NCBI RefSeq assembly: GCF_004766055.1
Contig: NZ_SPQR01000002.1
Coordinates: 346,764-410,763, forward strand
Source of the DNA: Desulfosporosinus sp. Sb-LF
GTDB lineage: Bacteria; Bacillota; Desulfitobacteriia; Desulfitobacteriales; Desulfitobacteriaceae
DNA length: 64,000 bases
Reading direction: 5' to 3'
Each line of letters begins with the position of its first letter. The first letter of the stretch is position 1. The notes below the pieces were generated by a model, which ran no database searches, was not told where the DNA came from, and was given only the letters and a program-made list of their open reading frames with translations. The position numbers and the translations under genes are program-made. Shown here piece after piece: positions 8,848 to 17,439 of the stretch.

Positions 8848-9699
8848 ATGTATTTGCTACCAGTTACCACGTATTCTGATTATTGGCGTGCAACCAAAGT
8901 TTGGAGTTCATATTTAGGCGGTTTGGCGTTGTTCGCTGCCAGTACCCGGTATTCAATACTGAGTGCCCCAGATATTACGCAAACTTTGCAACAACCATTG
9001 CAGGTGACACAATCAGGCTTAAATACAGAGACTTTAGATATAGACTCAGAGCTTATAGGCTCCAGGCAAAAGGCTATCAAAAAAAGCTCTATCAGTCGCG
9101 GTGTATCAAGTGAACCATTACTTAACCGAGGAATGGCAAGCCCAATAACGCAAAGACTCCAAACGGAAGATAGAGAAATTCCCTTTGAAACACAATATGT
9201 CGAGTCAGATCAACTTCTTCCGGGCATGAGCCAGATTAAGGAGGAAGGGGAAAGAGGTATTCTTCGTCAGGTGGTAAAGACATTCGAGGTTGATGGACAA
9301 CCCGTAGACCAGCAAATACAATCTTCTTTTGAACTCAAAAGGGCGAAAAAGAAAGTGGTTATCCAAAACTCCAAACCTCCTTTAGGGGAGAAGTTCGAAT
9401 TAGCCAAAATGAACATTGGACAAACACTGAACGTAGTATCGACAGCGTATACGCATACTGGAAGTAAAACAGCTTCTGGCGTCGCTCCGAGAGAAGGCTT
9501 GATTGCAGTCGATCCAAAGGTCATTGCCATGGGAAGTAAGGTTTATGTCGAAGGATATGGGTATGCCATAGCCGCTGATACGGGTGGAGACATTCGTGGA
9601 AATCGTATCGATCTTTTTTTCTCTAGTCTGCGCCAATGTATAGACTGGGGGCGTAAACCTGTCCGTATTTATGTATTAAAACCATATAATGGAAATTAA
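8848..9699 (+). CDS. G5 and 3D domain cell-wall protein
   Basis: This 283-residue protein has a hydrophobic segment near residues 25-40 (LGGLALFAAS) as a weak membrane anchor or signal. A G5-like domain (about 110-180; IPFETQYVESDQL, then EGERGILRQVVKTFEVDGQPV) precedes a C-terminal 3D domain (about 205-280) containing TASGVAP, AVDPKVIAMGSKVYVEGYG and AADTGGDIRGNRIDLFF. The three conserved aspartates of 3D domains are present. The fold is related to lytic transglycosylases such as MltA/EXLX, so a role in peptidoglycan remodelling is inferred. The start is the ATG at 8848 after AAGGGGGGA; a TTG at 8830 is in frame but precedes the SD. A larger 3D protein follows. Confidence 0.85.
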   Translation: MYLLPVTTYSDYWRATKVWSSYLGGLALFAASTRYSILSAPDITQTLQQPLQVTQSGLNTETLDIDSELIGSRQKAIKKSSISRGVSSEPLLNRGMASPITQRLQTEDREIPFETQYVESDQLLPGMSQIKEEGERGILRQVVKTFEVDGQPVDQQIQSSFELKRAKKKVVIQNSKPPLGEKFELAKMNIGQTLNVVSTAYTHTGSKTASGVAPREGLIAVDPKVIAMGSKVYVEGYGYAIAADTGGDIRGNRIDLFFSSLRQCIDWGRKPVRIYVLKPYNGN

Positions 9700-9701
9700 T
9701 T

Positions 9702-9730
9702 TTGACAACTGACTACTGATATATTAGAAT
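9702..9730 (+). promoter_or_regulatory. Sigma-A promoter before the YabE-like gene
   Basis: TTGACA (9702-9707) and TAGAAT (9725-9730) are 17 bp apart. The -10 ends 37 bp before the start codon. Confidence 0.7.
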
Positions 9731-9767
9731 GAGGTTGCTACGTCAGTTTACTTTTTGGAGGGATTCA

Positions 9768-10940
9768 ATGTTTGAGTTGACTCGAACTCGGGTTTTATCC
9801 TTAGTTAAGACGTCACGAATAGCCCAAGTGGTCATTGCTTTATGTGCTTTTTTTATCATAGTAACAGGTACATTCGTTTACAATGCTAAAACAATTGATG
9901 CCCATATTGATGGAAAAACAGTTCGTATTACCACAATCTATGGGACTGTTGGCCAGGCACTTGACCATTCAAATTTAAAATCTTATCCCGAGGATATCGT
10001 CAAGCCTTCTCGGGACACAAAGGTTACAAAGGGATTGACGATCGAAGTAACGAGGAGTGTGCCAGTCCATCTCTCAGTGGATGAACAAACTTTCATGACA
10101 CGAACACCCGCAAAAACTGTAGGGGAAGCGCTTGTGGATTTATCGGAGCGGAACGGACTACAAATTAAAGACGTAGATGAAGTGAATGTTCCGCGGACGG
10201 ATGCTGTCGTTGACCAAATGGAAATTAAGGTGCGAAGGGCTATTCCCATTCTCGTTCGCGCGGATGGAAAGACGATTAATACGTATATTGCGCCACGAAC
10301 TGTTGCAGAAACGCTCAAGAAATTAGGCATTGCTCTGGGAATAAAAGATAAGGTCTCGCTGCCCATTGATCATATGTTAGTCCCCAATGAGCAAGTTCAG
10401 GTTGTGAGGGTTGCTGAACGGATAGAAACTATTAAAGGTGAAATTCCATTTCAGAATGTTATTCAGGCAGCGGATTATCCCGTTGGATTACCTGATAAAG
10501 TTATTAGTCGTGGCTCGAATGGACTTCAAGAGCAGACGGTTAGACTGACGCTCGAAGACGGGAAAGAGGTTGATCGTGAAATCCTCGGTCAGCGAGTAGT
10601 GACGACTCCCATCAATCAAGTTACTTCTCGTGGTGCACAAACGTCAGTTTCACGGGGGGGAGAGACCATTCGTTTTAAACAGGCTTACGTCATGACGGCG
10701 ACTGCATATTGCATACCAGGCGGGACAACAAGAACGGGGGCCCCTGTCCGATGGGGTATCATTGCAGTCGATCCCAGAGTTATTTCTCTCGGGGAAAACG
10801 TATATGTTGATGGTTACGGAAGGGCTCAAGCTTTAGATACCGGTGGAGCCATTATCGGTAATCGCATTGACCTTTACATGAATTCCCAGGAGGCAGCAGC
10901 ATCATGGGGTGTCCGGACCGTTATGGTATATGTTCAGTAA
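9768..10940 (+). CDS. yabE: YabE-like resuscitation-type cell-wall protein (DUF348 x3, G5, 3D)
   Basis: This 390-residue protein begins with one transmembrane helix (about residues 19-38, VVIALCAFFIIVTGTFV). Three DUF348 repeats follow (about 45-215; recurring patterns such as TVGQAL, TVGEAL and TVAETL), then a G5 domain (about 225-290, IPFQNVIQAADYP) and a C-terminal 3D domain (about 305-390; VDPRVISLGENVYVDGYG, ALDTGGAIIGNRIDLYM). This is the architecture of Bacillus YabE and YocH-type muralytic proteins, in the same position between tatD and rnmV. The start is the ATG at 9768 preceded by GGAGGG; the frame is open back to 9729. The enzymatic activity is inferred from the family. Confidence 0.88.
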   Translation: MFELTRTRVLSLVKTSRIAQVVIALCAFFIIVTGTFVYNAKTIDAHIDGKTVRITTIYGTVGQALDHSNLKSYPEDIVKPSRDTKVTKGLTIEVTRSVPVHLSVDEQTFMTRTPAKTVGEALVDLSERNGLQIKDVDEVNVPRTDAVVDQMEIKVRRAIPILVRADGKTINTYIAPRTVAETLKKLGIALGIKDKVSLPIDHMLVPNEQVQVVRVAERIETIKGEIPFQNVIQAADYPVGLPDKVISRGSNGLQEQTVRLTLEDGKEVDREILGQRVVTTPINQVTSRGAQTSVSRGGETIRFKQAYVMTATAYCIPGGTTRTGAPVRWGIIAVDPRVISLGENVYVDGYGRAQALDTGGAIIGNRIDLYMNSQEAAASWGVRTVMVYVQ

Positions 10941-10959
10941 TGAACTTCATTGATTTTCT

Positions 10960-10994
10960 AAAGCAAGCCTTCGCTTCGAGCGGGGGCTTGCTTT
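10960..10994 (+). terminator. Terminator-like hairpin after yabE
   Basis: Ten-base arms AAAGCAAGCC and GGCTTGCTTT pair perfectly. The U tract is short (CTTTATG). Confidence 0.6.
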
Positions 10995-11126
10995 ATGTTA
11001 GGTAGGAAGTATAACTTTATTTATCAGCACATACTCTGTTATTGTAACCATGAAACGAAGGTGCTTCCATGGCTATTAATTAAAAATACATATCCTAAAT
11101 GTAACCAGGAAACGGGGGAATACCGA

Positions 11127-11852
11127 ATGCGTCAGCTTGTGGGGATACCAGGGAAGAAAACTGCGATGTTACTTGTTCTGTGTGTAATGAGCATATTAGT
11201 GTTCTCTGTGCTTTGGCAGGGTTCTACCGCGGTCGTTAGTCGTCTTGAGAATGGCGATAGTGTGATGCTTGATCCGGGACATGGGGGATATGATCCTGGC
11301 GCGATCACCTCACAGGGTGTGTATGAGAAATCAATCAATCTCCAAATTGCCCAGAAGGTGAAGGAAATGCTTCGTCCAAGCGGAATAGAGGTTTTGCTTA
11401 CTCGAGAAGAAGATATTGATTATGCTCCAGATGGAGTCAGAGGAAAAACCATAAAGAAGCAAATCGACTTAAATCGCCGTATTGATATGGCAAACGCGGC
11501 AAAAGCGAATGTTTTTGTCAGCCTCCATGTCAATGCGGCTTCAGGGCAAAAATCTGGAGCGGAAACATTTTATCATTCCAAATCAGAATCGGGAAAACGG
11601 TTAGCTGAATTGATTCAACAAGAATTGATTAAAATACCAGGAATGAATCGTAGAGTTGCGAAACCTGGGGATTTTTATATTATAAAAAATACGAGCATGC
11701 CTGCGGTTATCGTGGAAGTAGGCTATTTATCTAGCTTTAAAGAACAGAAGAAACTCCAACAATCTTGGTATCAAGAACAACTGTCACGCGCGATCGCTAA
11801 GGGAATAGCAAACTATTTTGAGCACCTTCCAAAATTGACTTATAACGGATAA
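11127..11852 (+). CDS. cwlD: Spore cortex N-acetylmuramoyl-L-alanine amidase CwlD
   Basis: This 241-residue protein has an N-terminal signal anchor (about residues 14-35, MLLVLCVMSILVFSVLW) and an Amidase_3 zinc-peptidase domain. Metal and catalytic positions are visible: LDPGHGGYDPGA, the Glu in GVYEKSINLQIA, SLHVNA and the Glu in IVEVGYLS. Length and layout match CwlD (about 237 residues), which with PdaA makes muramic delta-lactam in the spore cortex. The start is the ATG at 11127 after CGGGGGAA; the frame extends upstream to 10995 into unrelated sequence. Assignment to CwlD rather than another amidase rests on size and neighbourhood. Confidence 0.85.
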   Translation: MRQLVGIPGKKTAMLLVLCVMSILVFSVLWQGSTAVVSRLENGDSVMLDPGHGGYDPGAITSQGVYEKSINLQIAQKVKEMLRPSGIEVLLTREEDIDYAPDGVRGKTIKKQIDLNRRIDMANAAKANVFVSLHVNAASGQKSGAETFYHSKSESGKRLAELIQQELIKIPGMNRRVAKPGDFYIIKNTSMPAVIVEVGYLSSFKEQKKLQQSWYQEQLSRAIAKGIANYFEHLPKLTYNG

Positions 11853-11944
11853 ATATAACGCTTTATAAATAAATACATAACGTCCTTTGAAGCGGGGAAA
11901 ATAAAGTCAGTTACCGAATCTACAATAAGGAGTTGAAGCGTAGC

Positions 11945-13126
11945 ATGAAACGGTTTCTGACTTTTATAATGAGCAGTGCTCTGATTTTGGGCCTTACCTT
12001 GACAGGATGTGCAAATCCAAACCCAAATGCACCTCCTGCTGCTCCACAAAATGCCCCATCGCAAACAACGCAAAATTCACAGCCGCCTCAAGCAGAGGCA
12101 GGAGCAACCCGAGATTCTGTGATAGGTGCAGAAAAACGAGTAGTTATGGGATTTTACACGGATCCAGAGGGACCTACACCTGGTTCGAAGGAATCAATGC
12201 TCAAACATGCTAAATTGATGGATGAAGTAGCCTTCTTCTGGTACTCTTTTGACGCTAATGGTAAAGTGGTCCCGACAGGTAAAGTCGATTTGAGTATCAA
12301 AGAAGCAGCGCAAAAGAATGGGTCAAAAGCCTACGCCTTAGTGCATAACATGAATTTGACAGGGACAGTTGGGTTTGATGCAAATCTTGCTCATCGCGTT
12401 TTATCAAATTCTGCTGTAAGGGCAAATTTAGTAACCAACTTGGTTAACTTGACAACAAAAGACGGTTGGGATGGAATTTCAATAGACGTTGAGAAGACCC
12501 CTCCTGGAGATCGTAACAATTTTTCTGCCTTTGTCGCTGAGTTGGGTAAAGCATTAAAGGCTAAAGACAAAGTCTTGAACATTTCTATTCCTGCTAAATT
12601 CGTAGATTATCCTTCCGATCTATGGTCGGGTGCCTATGATTATGCGGCAATTGGAAAATCTGCTGATCAAATCATTCTTATGACCTATGATGAACATGGA
12701 CTTGGGACTACCCAGGGACCTATTGCTTCACAAGGTTGGGTAGATCGCGTTATTAACTTTGCAGTGGGCAAGATAGCTAAAGAAAAGATTGTAATGGGAC
12801 TTCCCGTTTATTCGTTTGACTGGGGGTCGAGCAAGCCCCTATTGCCAGATTATCTATCCTATATTCAAACGGTTGATCGTGCGAAGAAACATGGGGTAGA
12901 GATCCTCACAGATCCTAGTGCAAAGGTTCCGCAATTTACCTATACAGCGAATGGTGTAAGACACGAAGTCTTTTTTGAGAATACCGCTAGTTTAAAAGTA
13001 AAAATGGATTATTCGCTTAAACACAAATTGCATGGTGTTGCTATCTGGCGCTTAGGAATGGAGGATCCTTCGATCTGGGATTCCCTCATGAAAACGTATG
13101 GAACCAATAAGGAAACAAAAAAATAA
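11945..13126 (+). CDS. GH18 family glycoside hydrolase lipoprotein, probable spore peptidoglycan hydrolase
   Basis: This 393-residue protein has a lipoprotein signal (LILGLTLTGC; lipidated Cys about residue 23) and a Pro/Gln/Asn-rich linker to about residue 60. A GH18 TIM barrel follows (about 65-385). The catalytic strand reads DGISIDVEK: the last Asp and Glu of the DxxDxDxE motif are kept and the middle Asp is Ser, as in many spore-type GH18 proteins related to YaaH/SleL. VMGFYT, ILMTYDEHG and VMGLPVYSFDW also fit. Such enzymes act as N-acetylglucosaminidases on cortex or vegetative peptidoglycan. The start is the ATG at 11945, 12 nt after AAGGAG; an in-frame TTG directly abuts that SD. Substrate is inferred. 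Confidence 0.82.
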   Translation: MKRFLTFIMSSALILGLTLTGCANPNPNAPPAAPQNAPSQTTQNSQPPQAEAGATRDSVIGAEKRVVMGFYTDPEGPTPGSKESMLKHAKLMDEVAFFWYSFDANGKVVPTGKVDLSIKEAAQKNGSKAYALVHNMNLTGTVGFDANLAHRVLSNSAVRANLVTNLVNLTTKDGWDGISIDVEKTPPGDRNNFSAFVAELGKALKAKDKVLNISIPAKFVDYPSDLWSGAYDYAAIGKSADQIILMTYDEHGLGTTQGPIASQGWVDRVINFAVGKIAKEKIVMGLPVYSFDWGSSKPLLPDYLSYIQTVDRAKKHGVEILTDPSAKVPQFTYTANGVRHEVFFENTASLKVKMDYSLKHKLHGVAIWRLGMEDPSIWDSLMKTYGTNKETKK

Positions 13127-13175
13127 CCATAAGATTTACAAAGATTAGAAAATAAGTTCTATAAGTTTCCAAAAA

Positions 13176-13206
13176 GGGCGAAAGATATTCTTTCGTCCTC
13201 CTTTTT
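13176..13206 (+). terminator. Intrinsic terminator after the GH18 gene
   Basis: GGGCGAAAG and CTTTCGTCC form a 9-bp stem with one G-U pair, followed by TCCTTTTT. Confidence 0.8.
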
Positions 13207-13231
13207 AATTCTGGATATTTTAAGAGAAAAT

Positions 13232-13260
13232 TTGAGTCTTAGGACGTTCTCAGTTAAGAT
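13232..13260 (+). promoter_or_regulatory. Possible sigma-A promoter of rnmV-ksgA
   Basis: TTGAGT and TAAGAT are separated by 17 bp, 28 bp before the rnmV ATG. Both boxes are imperfect. Confidence 0.4.
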
Positions 13261-13288
13261 ATAGAAGTGGAAACGGAGGAAACTTTGG

Positions 13289-13840
13289 ATGATAAAGGAA
13301 CTTATCGTTGTCGAAGGGAAAAATGATGCACATGCGGTACGGCAGGCCCTCGGGGAAGTAGACATAATTTGGACTGAGGGTTATGGGTTGACCAAAAAGA
13401 AGTTAGAATACATTGCAGAGATGGCAGACCGTCAAGGGGTGATTATATTTACGGATCCTGATACGGTAGGAGAGCAGATACGTAATCGTATTCGTGCTTA
13501 CGTTCCTCAGGCCAAACATACTTACCTTACAAGGAAGGCTGCTACAAAACAGGGGGATATTGGGGTAGAAAATGCGACAACCCACGAGATACAACGCGCC
13601 TTTGCTCATATTCAACAGGAGCAAGAAGCTATCAATGGAACATTTACAATTAAAGATTTAGTATCGGTAGGTCTTGCAGGGGCAACGGGTGCGAGTGAAT
13701 TGAGAATAGCGCTTGGGCGCAAACTAGGAATTGGGGATACCAATGCTAAGCAATTTCTACATCGATTAAATCGGTTTAGCATATCACGTGAATTATTTTT
13801 TCAAGCGATTGAGGAGGTTCGTCATGGAAAGCGCAGCTGA
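13289..13840 (+). CDS. rnmV: Ribonuclease M5
   Basis: This 183-residue Toprim nuclease matures 5S rRNA precursors. The Toprim motifs VVEGKNDAHAV at the N-terminus (catalytic Glu) and IIFTDPDTVGEQIR (DxD) at about residues 50-63 are intact, followed by the C-terminal M5 domain. The ATG at 13289 is preceded by GGAGG. It overlaps ksgA by 17 bp, the usual rnmV-ksgA pairing. Confidence 0.95.
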   Translation: MIKELIVVEGKNDAHAVRQALGEVDIIWTEGYGLTKKKLEYIAEMADRQGVIIFTDPDTVGEQIRNRIRAYVPQAKHTYLTRKAATKQGDIGVENATTHEIQRAFAHIQQEQEAINGTFTIKDLVSVGLAGATGASELRIALGRKLGIGDTNAKQFLHRLNRFSISRELFFQAIEEVRHGKRS

Positions 13841-14648
13841 ATATACACGCCGTCTCGTAAAGAGTGGGGCACGTGCCCAAAAATCCATGGGTCAGAATTT
13901 CCTCATGAATGATGAAGTGATCAACCGTATTGTTTCAGCTAGTACGCTACAAGCGGATGTACCGCTCGTGGAAATTGGGCCGGGGTTAGGAGTATTAACA
14001 CGGATACTTGCACAAAGGGTACCAAAGATGTGGGCGATAGAGTTGGATCAACATAAGATTGGAATTTTGAATAAAGAGCTTAAAGGGCTCCCTATTGAGT
14101 TTCTCCATCAAGATGCGTTAAAACTTGATTTGCATGAACTATGGGGAGATCAAAAAGGATACTTGGTGGGAAATTTGCCCTACTACATTACAAGCCCACT
14201 CGTCATGCACTTTCTGGACCAAGCGGATCGATTAAGTGGGATGACGATTATGGTTCAGAAGGAAGTAGCAGAGCGGATTGCGGCGTCACCTGGAGGCAAA
14301 ACCTATGGTATTCTATCGATTGCGGTTCAGATTTCAGCCAAAGTTACAACCGTGATGGATGTTTTGCCCAGTGCATTTTGGCCAGCGCCTAAAGTCACGT
14401 CTGCAGTGATAAGATTGGACCTTCGCCCTTATCCGGGGTTTAGCGTGGATAAGAAGGATTTCTTTCGAGTGGTTAAGGCAGCATTTAGCCAGCGACGAAA
14501 GACATTAGGTAACTCACTAGCAGGTGGTTTGGGGCTAAAAAAGGAAGATGTTATCGAACGAATGCAAGGCACAGGGATCTCTGATGGACGGCGTGCAGAG
14601 ACGTTGAGCATTGAAGAGTTTCAAGTTCTAACAAAGGCTTTTCGGTAA
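13824..14648 (+). CDS. rsmA: 16S rRNA (adenine1518-N6/adenine1519-N6)-dimethyltransferase
   Basis: This 274-residue KsgA methyltransferase dimethylates A1518 and A1519 near the 3' end of 16S rRNA. The SAM motif EIGPGLGVLT (from about residue 50) and the catalytic NLPYYITSPLV motif are clear, as is the C-terminal FSQRRKTLGNSL. The start is the ATG at 13824 with GAGGAG 8 nt upstream, inside the rnmV reading frame. The alternative ATG at 13788 lies too far upstream for the family N-terminus. Confidence 0.96.
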   Translation: MESAAEYTRRLVKSGARAQKSMGQNFLMNDEVINRIVSASTLQADVPLVEIGPGLGVLTRILAQRVPKMWAIELDQHKIGILNKELKGLPIEFLHQDALKLDLHELWGDQKGYLVGNLPYYITSPLVMHFLDQADRLSGMTIMVQKEVAERIAASPGGKTYGILSIAVQISAKVTTVMDVLPSAFWPAPKVTSAVIRLDLRPYPGFSVDKKDFFRVVKAAFSQRRKTLGNSLAGGLGLKKEDVIERMQGTGISDGRRAETLSIEEFQVLTKAFR

Positions 14649-14655
14649 TATTGAG

Positions 14656-14706
14656 TAGGGGCTGTAACGAAACTTGTTTTTCAATTTGTTGCAGCCCTAT
14701 TTTTAT
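14656..14706 (+). terminator. Intrinsic terminator after ksgA
   Basis: AGGGGCTG-TAAC pairs with GTTGCAGCCCT across a 20-nt loop, followed by ATTTTTATT. Confidence 0.7.
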
Positions 14707-14727
14707 TGAGAATTCCAAATGAATTTA

Positions 14728-14769
14728 AGGATTATTCCCTGCTTCGTAGGTGAATAATCCTCTTTTTTA
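14728..14769 (+). terminator. Second intrinsic terminator downstream of ksgA
   Basis: Ten-base arms AGGATTATTC and GAATAATCCT pair perfectly across 14 nt and are followed by CTTTTTT. It is stronger than the first terminator and has no gene of its own directly upstream. Confidence 0.8.
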
Positions 14770-14913
14770 TTAAGTAAGGCAATAAAAGAATAAAAGTTGG
14801 GAAATATCCGAATCATAAGGAAGCAAATTGTAGGTTAAGCACTTACGTTCAAACGATAATAAGGATTGACGGAGGGTGAACTCGGGTTGGGCAAAACACA
14901 TAGAGGACGTTTT

Positions 14914-15480
14914 ATGAAATGGTCAAATATCATTGCTACAGTGGCAACTACGGTGTTAGCGCTCACAGCTTTGATCACCGTCTATTTAACGGTGGCTGCT
15001 TGGAAGGTACAACAAGAGGCAATGCGTCCTTATTTTGTATTAAGGGAATCTCCCAAAGTTGATTTAGAAAATGAACTCAGCTTAGAGTTGAAATTTAATA
15101 ATGTAGGTATACATCCCGCGGTCAATCTTTCAAGCGAGACGATTGTCTTTGATGAGCAGTTAGAAGGAAAACCGATTCACCATGATGAATCAGCCATAGT
15201 CAATGAAATTCCAAAAGATACAGCCTCAAGTCTGGTTATGACCATACCCAGTGATACAATTTATTCCAAACAATTTAATATTAGTGCTCATTACATTGTG
15301 GTTGATTTACAGTATGCAGATCCTATCTTGGATAAGACCTACAGCCAGACAATTTATATGAAGTGGAACGGAGTTCATGAAGGAAAAATACAAGCCACCA
15401 TCCACGTAAAGGTCGAAGAGAAGGGAAAGATTTTGGATTACTTCCAAAGGCATGGTATTGATCCTAAAATTAGGAGTTAG
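14914..15480 (+). CDS. Unknown single-pass membrane protein
   Basis: I do not recognise a named family. The 188-residue product has one N-terminal transmembrane helix (about residues 5-28, IIATVATTVLALTALITVYLTV). A basic/polar juncture (AWKVQQEAMRPYFVLRES) follows, then a beta-strand-rich soluble domain of about 150 residues without cysteines. This resembles widespread small hypothetical proteins with a TM helix followed by a beta-sandwich-like domain outside the membrane. The start is uncertain: the ATG at 14914 has GAGG 7 nt upstream; a TTG at 14887, 11 nt after GGAGGG, would add nine residues. The gene ends head-on against the minus-strand glycosyltransferase, with stop codons overlapping by 2 nt. 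It is absent from this place in Bacillus. Confidence 0.7.
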   Translation: MKWSNIIATVATTVLALTALITVYLTVAAWKVQQEAMRPYFVLRESPKVDLENELSLELKFNNVGIHPAVNLSSETIVFDEQLEGKPIHHDESAIVNEIPKDTASSLVMTIPSDTIYSKQFNISAHYIVVDLQYADPILDKTYSQTIYMKWNGVHEGKIQATIHVKVEEKGKILDYFQRHGIDPKIRS

Positions 15481-16382
15481 AGAATGGGATTAGCCATAAT
15501 TCCATTTTGTAGAATAATATCGCTAGAAATCTCTTGATTTTCTGTTCTAGATAATCCTGGAATAATGACATGCTGTTCATAGAATATACCCTGGGACCGT
15601 ATAGAGTTCTCCCAATGATAAAGGAGGTCAAGACGTCGTTCGGGGTGGTAGCCCAATAATTCATGTTTACCGAGTGAACGTGTTGGTGGACTATTTTGGG
15701 CGAGTGCCAATCCCATGAGGCAATCCCCAATGATGGTCTCGGCAATCAGACGAGCATGACGCCGATGCTTTGTAGGGGATCGCATGGCTTCGTGAGGGAT
15801 AGAGGTGGCCACTTTAATGGCAAGGTCGCTCTTCTTTGCCCAAAACAAGGTGAGCGGGGGAATCGCTATAGCATCTATAGGAAGGATGTGTAGGGCTCGC
15901 TGAGAAAGCGCATGGGGTCCATGTGTAGGTGTTGCAAGGCCGAGGACTTTAAAGAGATCAAGTTCGCGGTTGAGTTTGGCACGGAATTTTAGAACGAGAT
16001 TGGCAAGTTTCTGACGATGGGGAATGTAAGGGTAACAATTGGTTAAAGCAACGTCAACTCCAGATTCAATAGAGGTAATGAGGTGAATGAGATTTTGATA
16101 AATATCCCCAGACATATCACCATCGACAAAGAGTATGCCATCGACGCCTAAATAACGAGCGTAGAGTGCTCCGATCGCTCGAGGTATATCAATTCCTAAA
16201 GACTCTGAAAAGTAAAGAATATGAATTCGAGGATCCTGGATTGAGCTTGCCAGTTCGAAGGTCTGATCCGTGCAGCCATTAAGAACTAAAATAATGTAAT
16301 GGACTGGAAGGCGTAAAATGGTGGTTAAGACTGCCAAGATGCTCTTTTCTTCATTCTTAGCTGGAATAACTGCTGCGAACAT
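15477..16382 (-). CDS. Family 2 glycosyltransferase
   Basis: This 301-residue GT-A type protein starts with AAVIPAKNEEKSI, continues with IILVLNGCTDQT, and has the nucleotide-sugar/metal motif FVDGDMSG at about residues 85-92. No transmembrane helix is evident, so it is likely cytosolic or peripheral. GT2 enzymes transfer sugars from NDP-sugars to polysaccharide, lipid or protein acceptors; the acceptor here is unknown. The last third is basic and His-rich (SPTKHRRHARLIAET). It is divergent from yabG and convergent with the unknown membrane protein. A plausible but unproven role is spore or cell-surface glycosylation. Confidence 0.82.
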   Translation of the reverse strand: MFAAVIPAKNEEKSILAVLTTILRLPVHYIILVLNGCTDQTFELASSIQDPRIHILYFSESLGIDIPRAIGALYARYLGVDGILFVDGDMSGDIYQNLIHLITSIESGVDVALTNCYPYIPHRQKLANLVLKFRAKLNRELDLFKVLGLATPTHGPHALSQRALHILPIDAIAIPPLTLFWAKKSDLAIKVATSIPHEAMRSPTKHRRHARLIAETIIGDCLMGLALAQNSPPTRSLGKHELLGYHPERRLDLLYHWENSIRSQGIFYEQHVIIPGLSRTENQEISSDIILQNGIMANPIL

Positions 16383-16441
16383 CTTTAGGCCCCCCTTTTG
16401 TTTAGACTTACTATTAATATATGCCGTTTAGATTTATTCGA

Positions 16442-16450
16442 CATAGTATA
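16442..16450 (+). promoter_or_regulatory. Sigma-K-like -10 element before yabG
   Basis: CATAGTATA fits the sigma-K -10 consensus CATAnnnTA exactly and lies 30 bp before the start. A matching AC -35 at the right distance is not clear. YabG is sigma-K-dependent in B. subtilis. Confidence 0.4.
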
Positions 16451-16480
16451 GAGTGATAAAAGGTAAAAGGAGGTCAAACC

Positions 16481-17317
16481 ATGTTTCACGTTGGGGATAT
16501 TGTGGCTAGACTCTCACACCGAGAGGACATTTTCTTTCATATAGAACAAATAACGGTGAATGTTGACGGCGAACGTTCGGCGATCCTCAAAGGGCTCAAT
16601 TTCAGACTACTAGCAGATGCTCCAGTCTCAGATCTTATCGTGAAGAGACCCATTGAGGTTGCTGGCTATGAGCGTGAAGATAATAAAATGATTTATCAGA
16701 AATTACACAAATTAACCAGGCAAAGGAAAGTAGGTCAGGACGATCAAAAGGATTCTTTCGAGATTCCGGGACGGGTGTTGCAGCTTGATGGTGACCAAGA
16801 TTATTTAAATCAATGTATCAAGACGTATCGGCAAATGGGAATCGAAGCAAAGGGGATTTGCAAATCCGAAATGGAACAACCAAAAGTAATACGTAAAATT
16901 TTGCAAGAGAATCCTGCAGATATCCTAGTATTAACAGGTCATGACGGATTCATCAGTGGGAAAAAGGACTTTCACAGTAATGACAGTTATCGAAGTTCGC
17001 GCTATTTTGTGGAATCCGTCTCAGAGGCCCGGCGGTTTCAACATAATTTGGATGCTCTGGTGATTTTTGCAGGAGCCTGTCAATCTAACTATGAAGCGAT
17101 TCTTTCAGCAGGAGCAAATTTTGCTTCATCACCCAAACGCATGCTTATCCATGCGTTTGATCCGGTGTTTATCGTGGAACGAATTGCTTTTACGCCGACA
17201 GATCAAATTGTTTCAGTGAAGGATATTCTTACGCATACGATCACTGGCACCGATGGGGTTGGTGGAGTCGAGACGCGGGGGCAGTTGAGGCGGGGATATC
17301 CGAGAAGTCCTTATTAA
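16481..17317 (+). CDS. yabG: Sporulation-specific protease YabG
   Basis: This 278-residue protein of the YabG (peptidase U57) family processes spore coat proteins in the mother cell and, in Clostridioides, preproSleC/CspB. The N-terminal FHVGDIVARLSH, the central ILVLTGHDGFISGKK (His near residue 154-156) and the Cys-containing FAGACQSNYEAILSAGANFASSP, then IHAFDPVF, are the family signatures. The His and Cys are the likely cysteine-protease pair. The start is the ATG at 16481 after AAAGGAGG. It lies downstream of ksgA as in Bacillus, though separated by two accessory genes. Confidence 0.93.
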   Translation: MFHVGDIVARLSHREDIFFHIEQITVNVDGERSAILKGLNFRLLADAPVSDLIVKRPIEVAGYEREDNKMIYQKLHKLTRQRKVGQDDQKDSFEIPGRVLQLDGDQDYLNQCIKTYRQMGIEAKGICKSEMEQPKVIRKILQENPADILVLTGHDGFISGKKDFHSNDSYRSSRYFVESVSEARRFQHNLDALVIFAGACQSNYEAILSAGANFASSPKRMLIHAFDPVFIVERIAFTPTDQIVSVKDILTHTITGTDGVGGVETRGQLRRGYPRSPY

Positions 17318-17439
17318 GTGCGCCTTGCCTGTGGAACGGTTTAAGACAGGTAAGTAACTCGAGGGTAGACTTGGGGACGGTTCTAGCGCCTTACTAGTAA
17401 GTAAGACGGGATAATCGTCCCGCAGTCGCCCTATTTCTA

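Noticed and set aside
17405..17425. CGGGA/TCCCG hairpin as the yabG terminator
   Set aside because: The stem is only 5 bp and no U tract follows on either strand.
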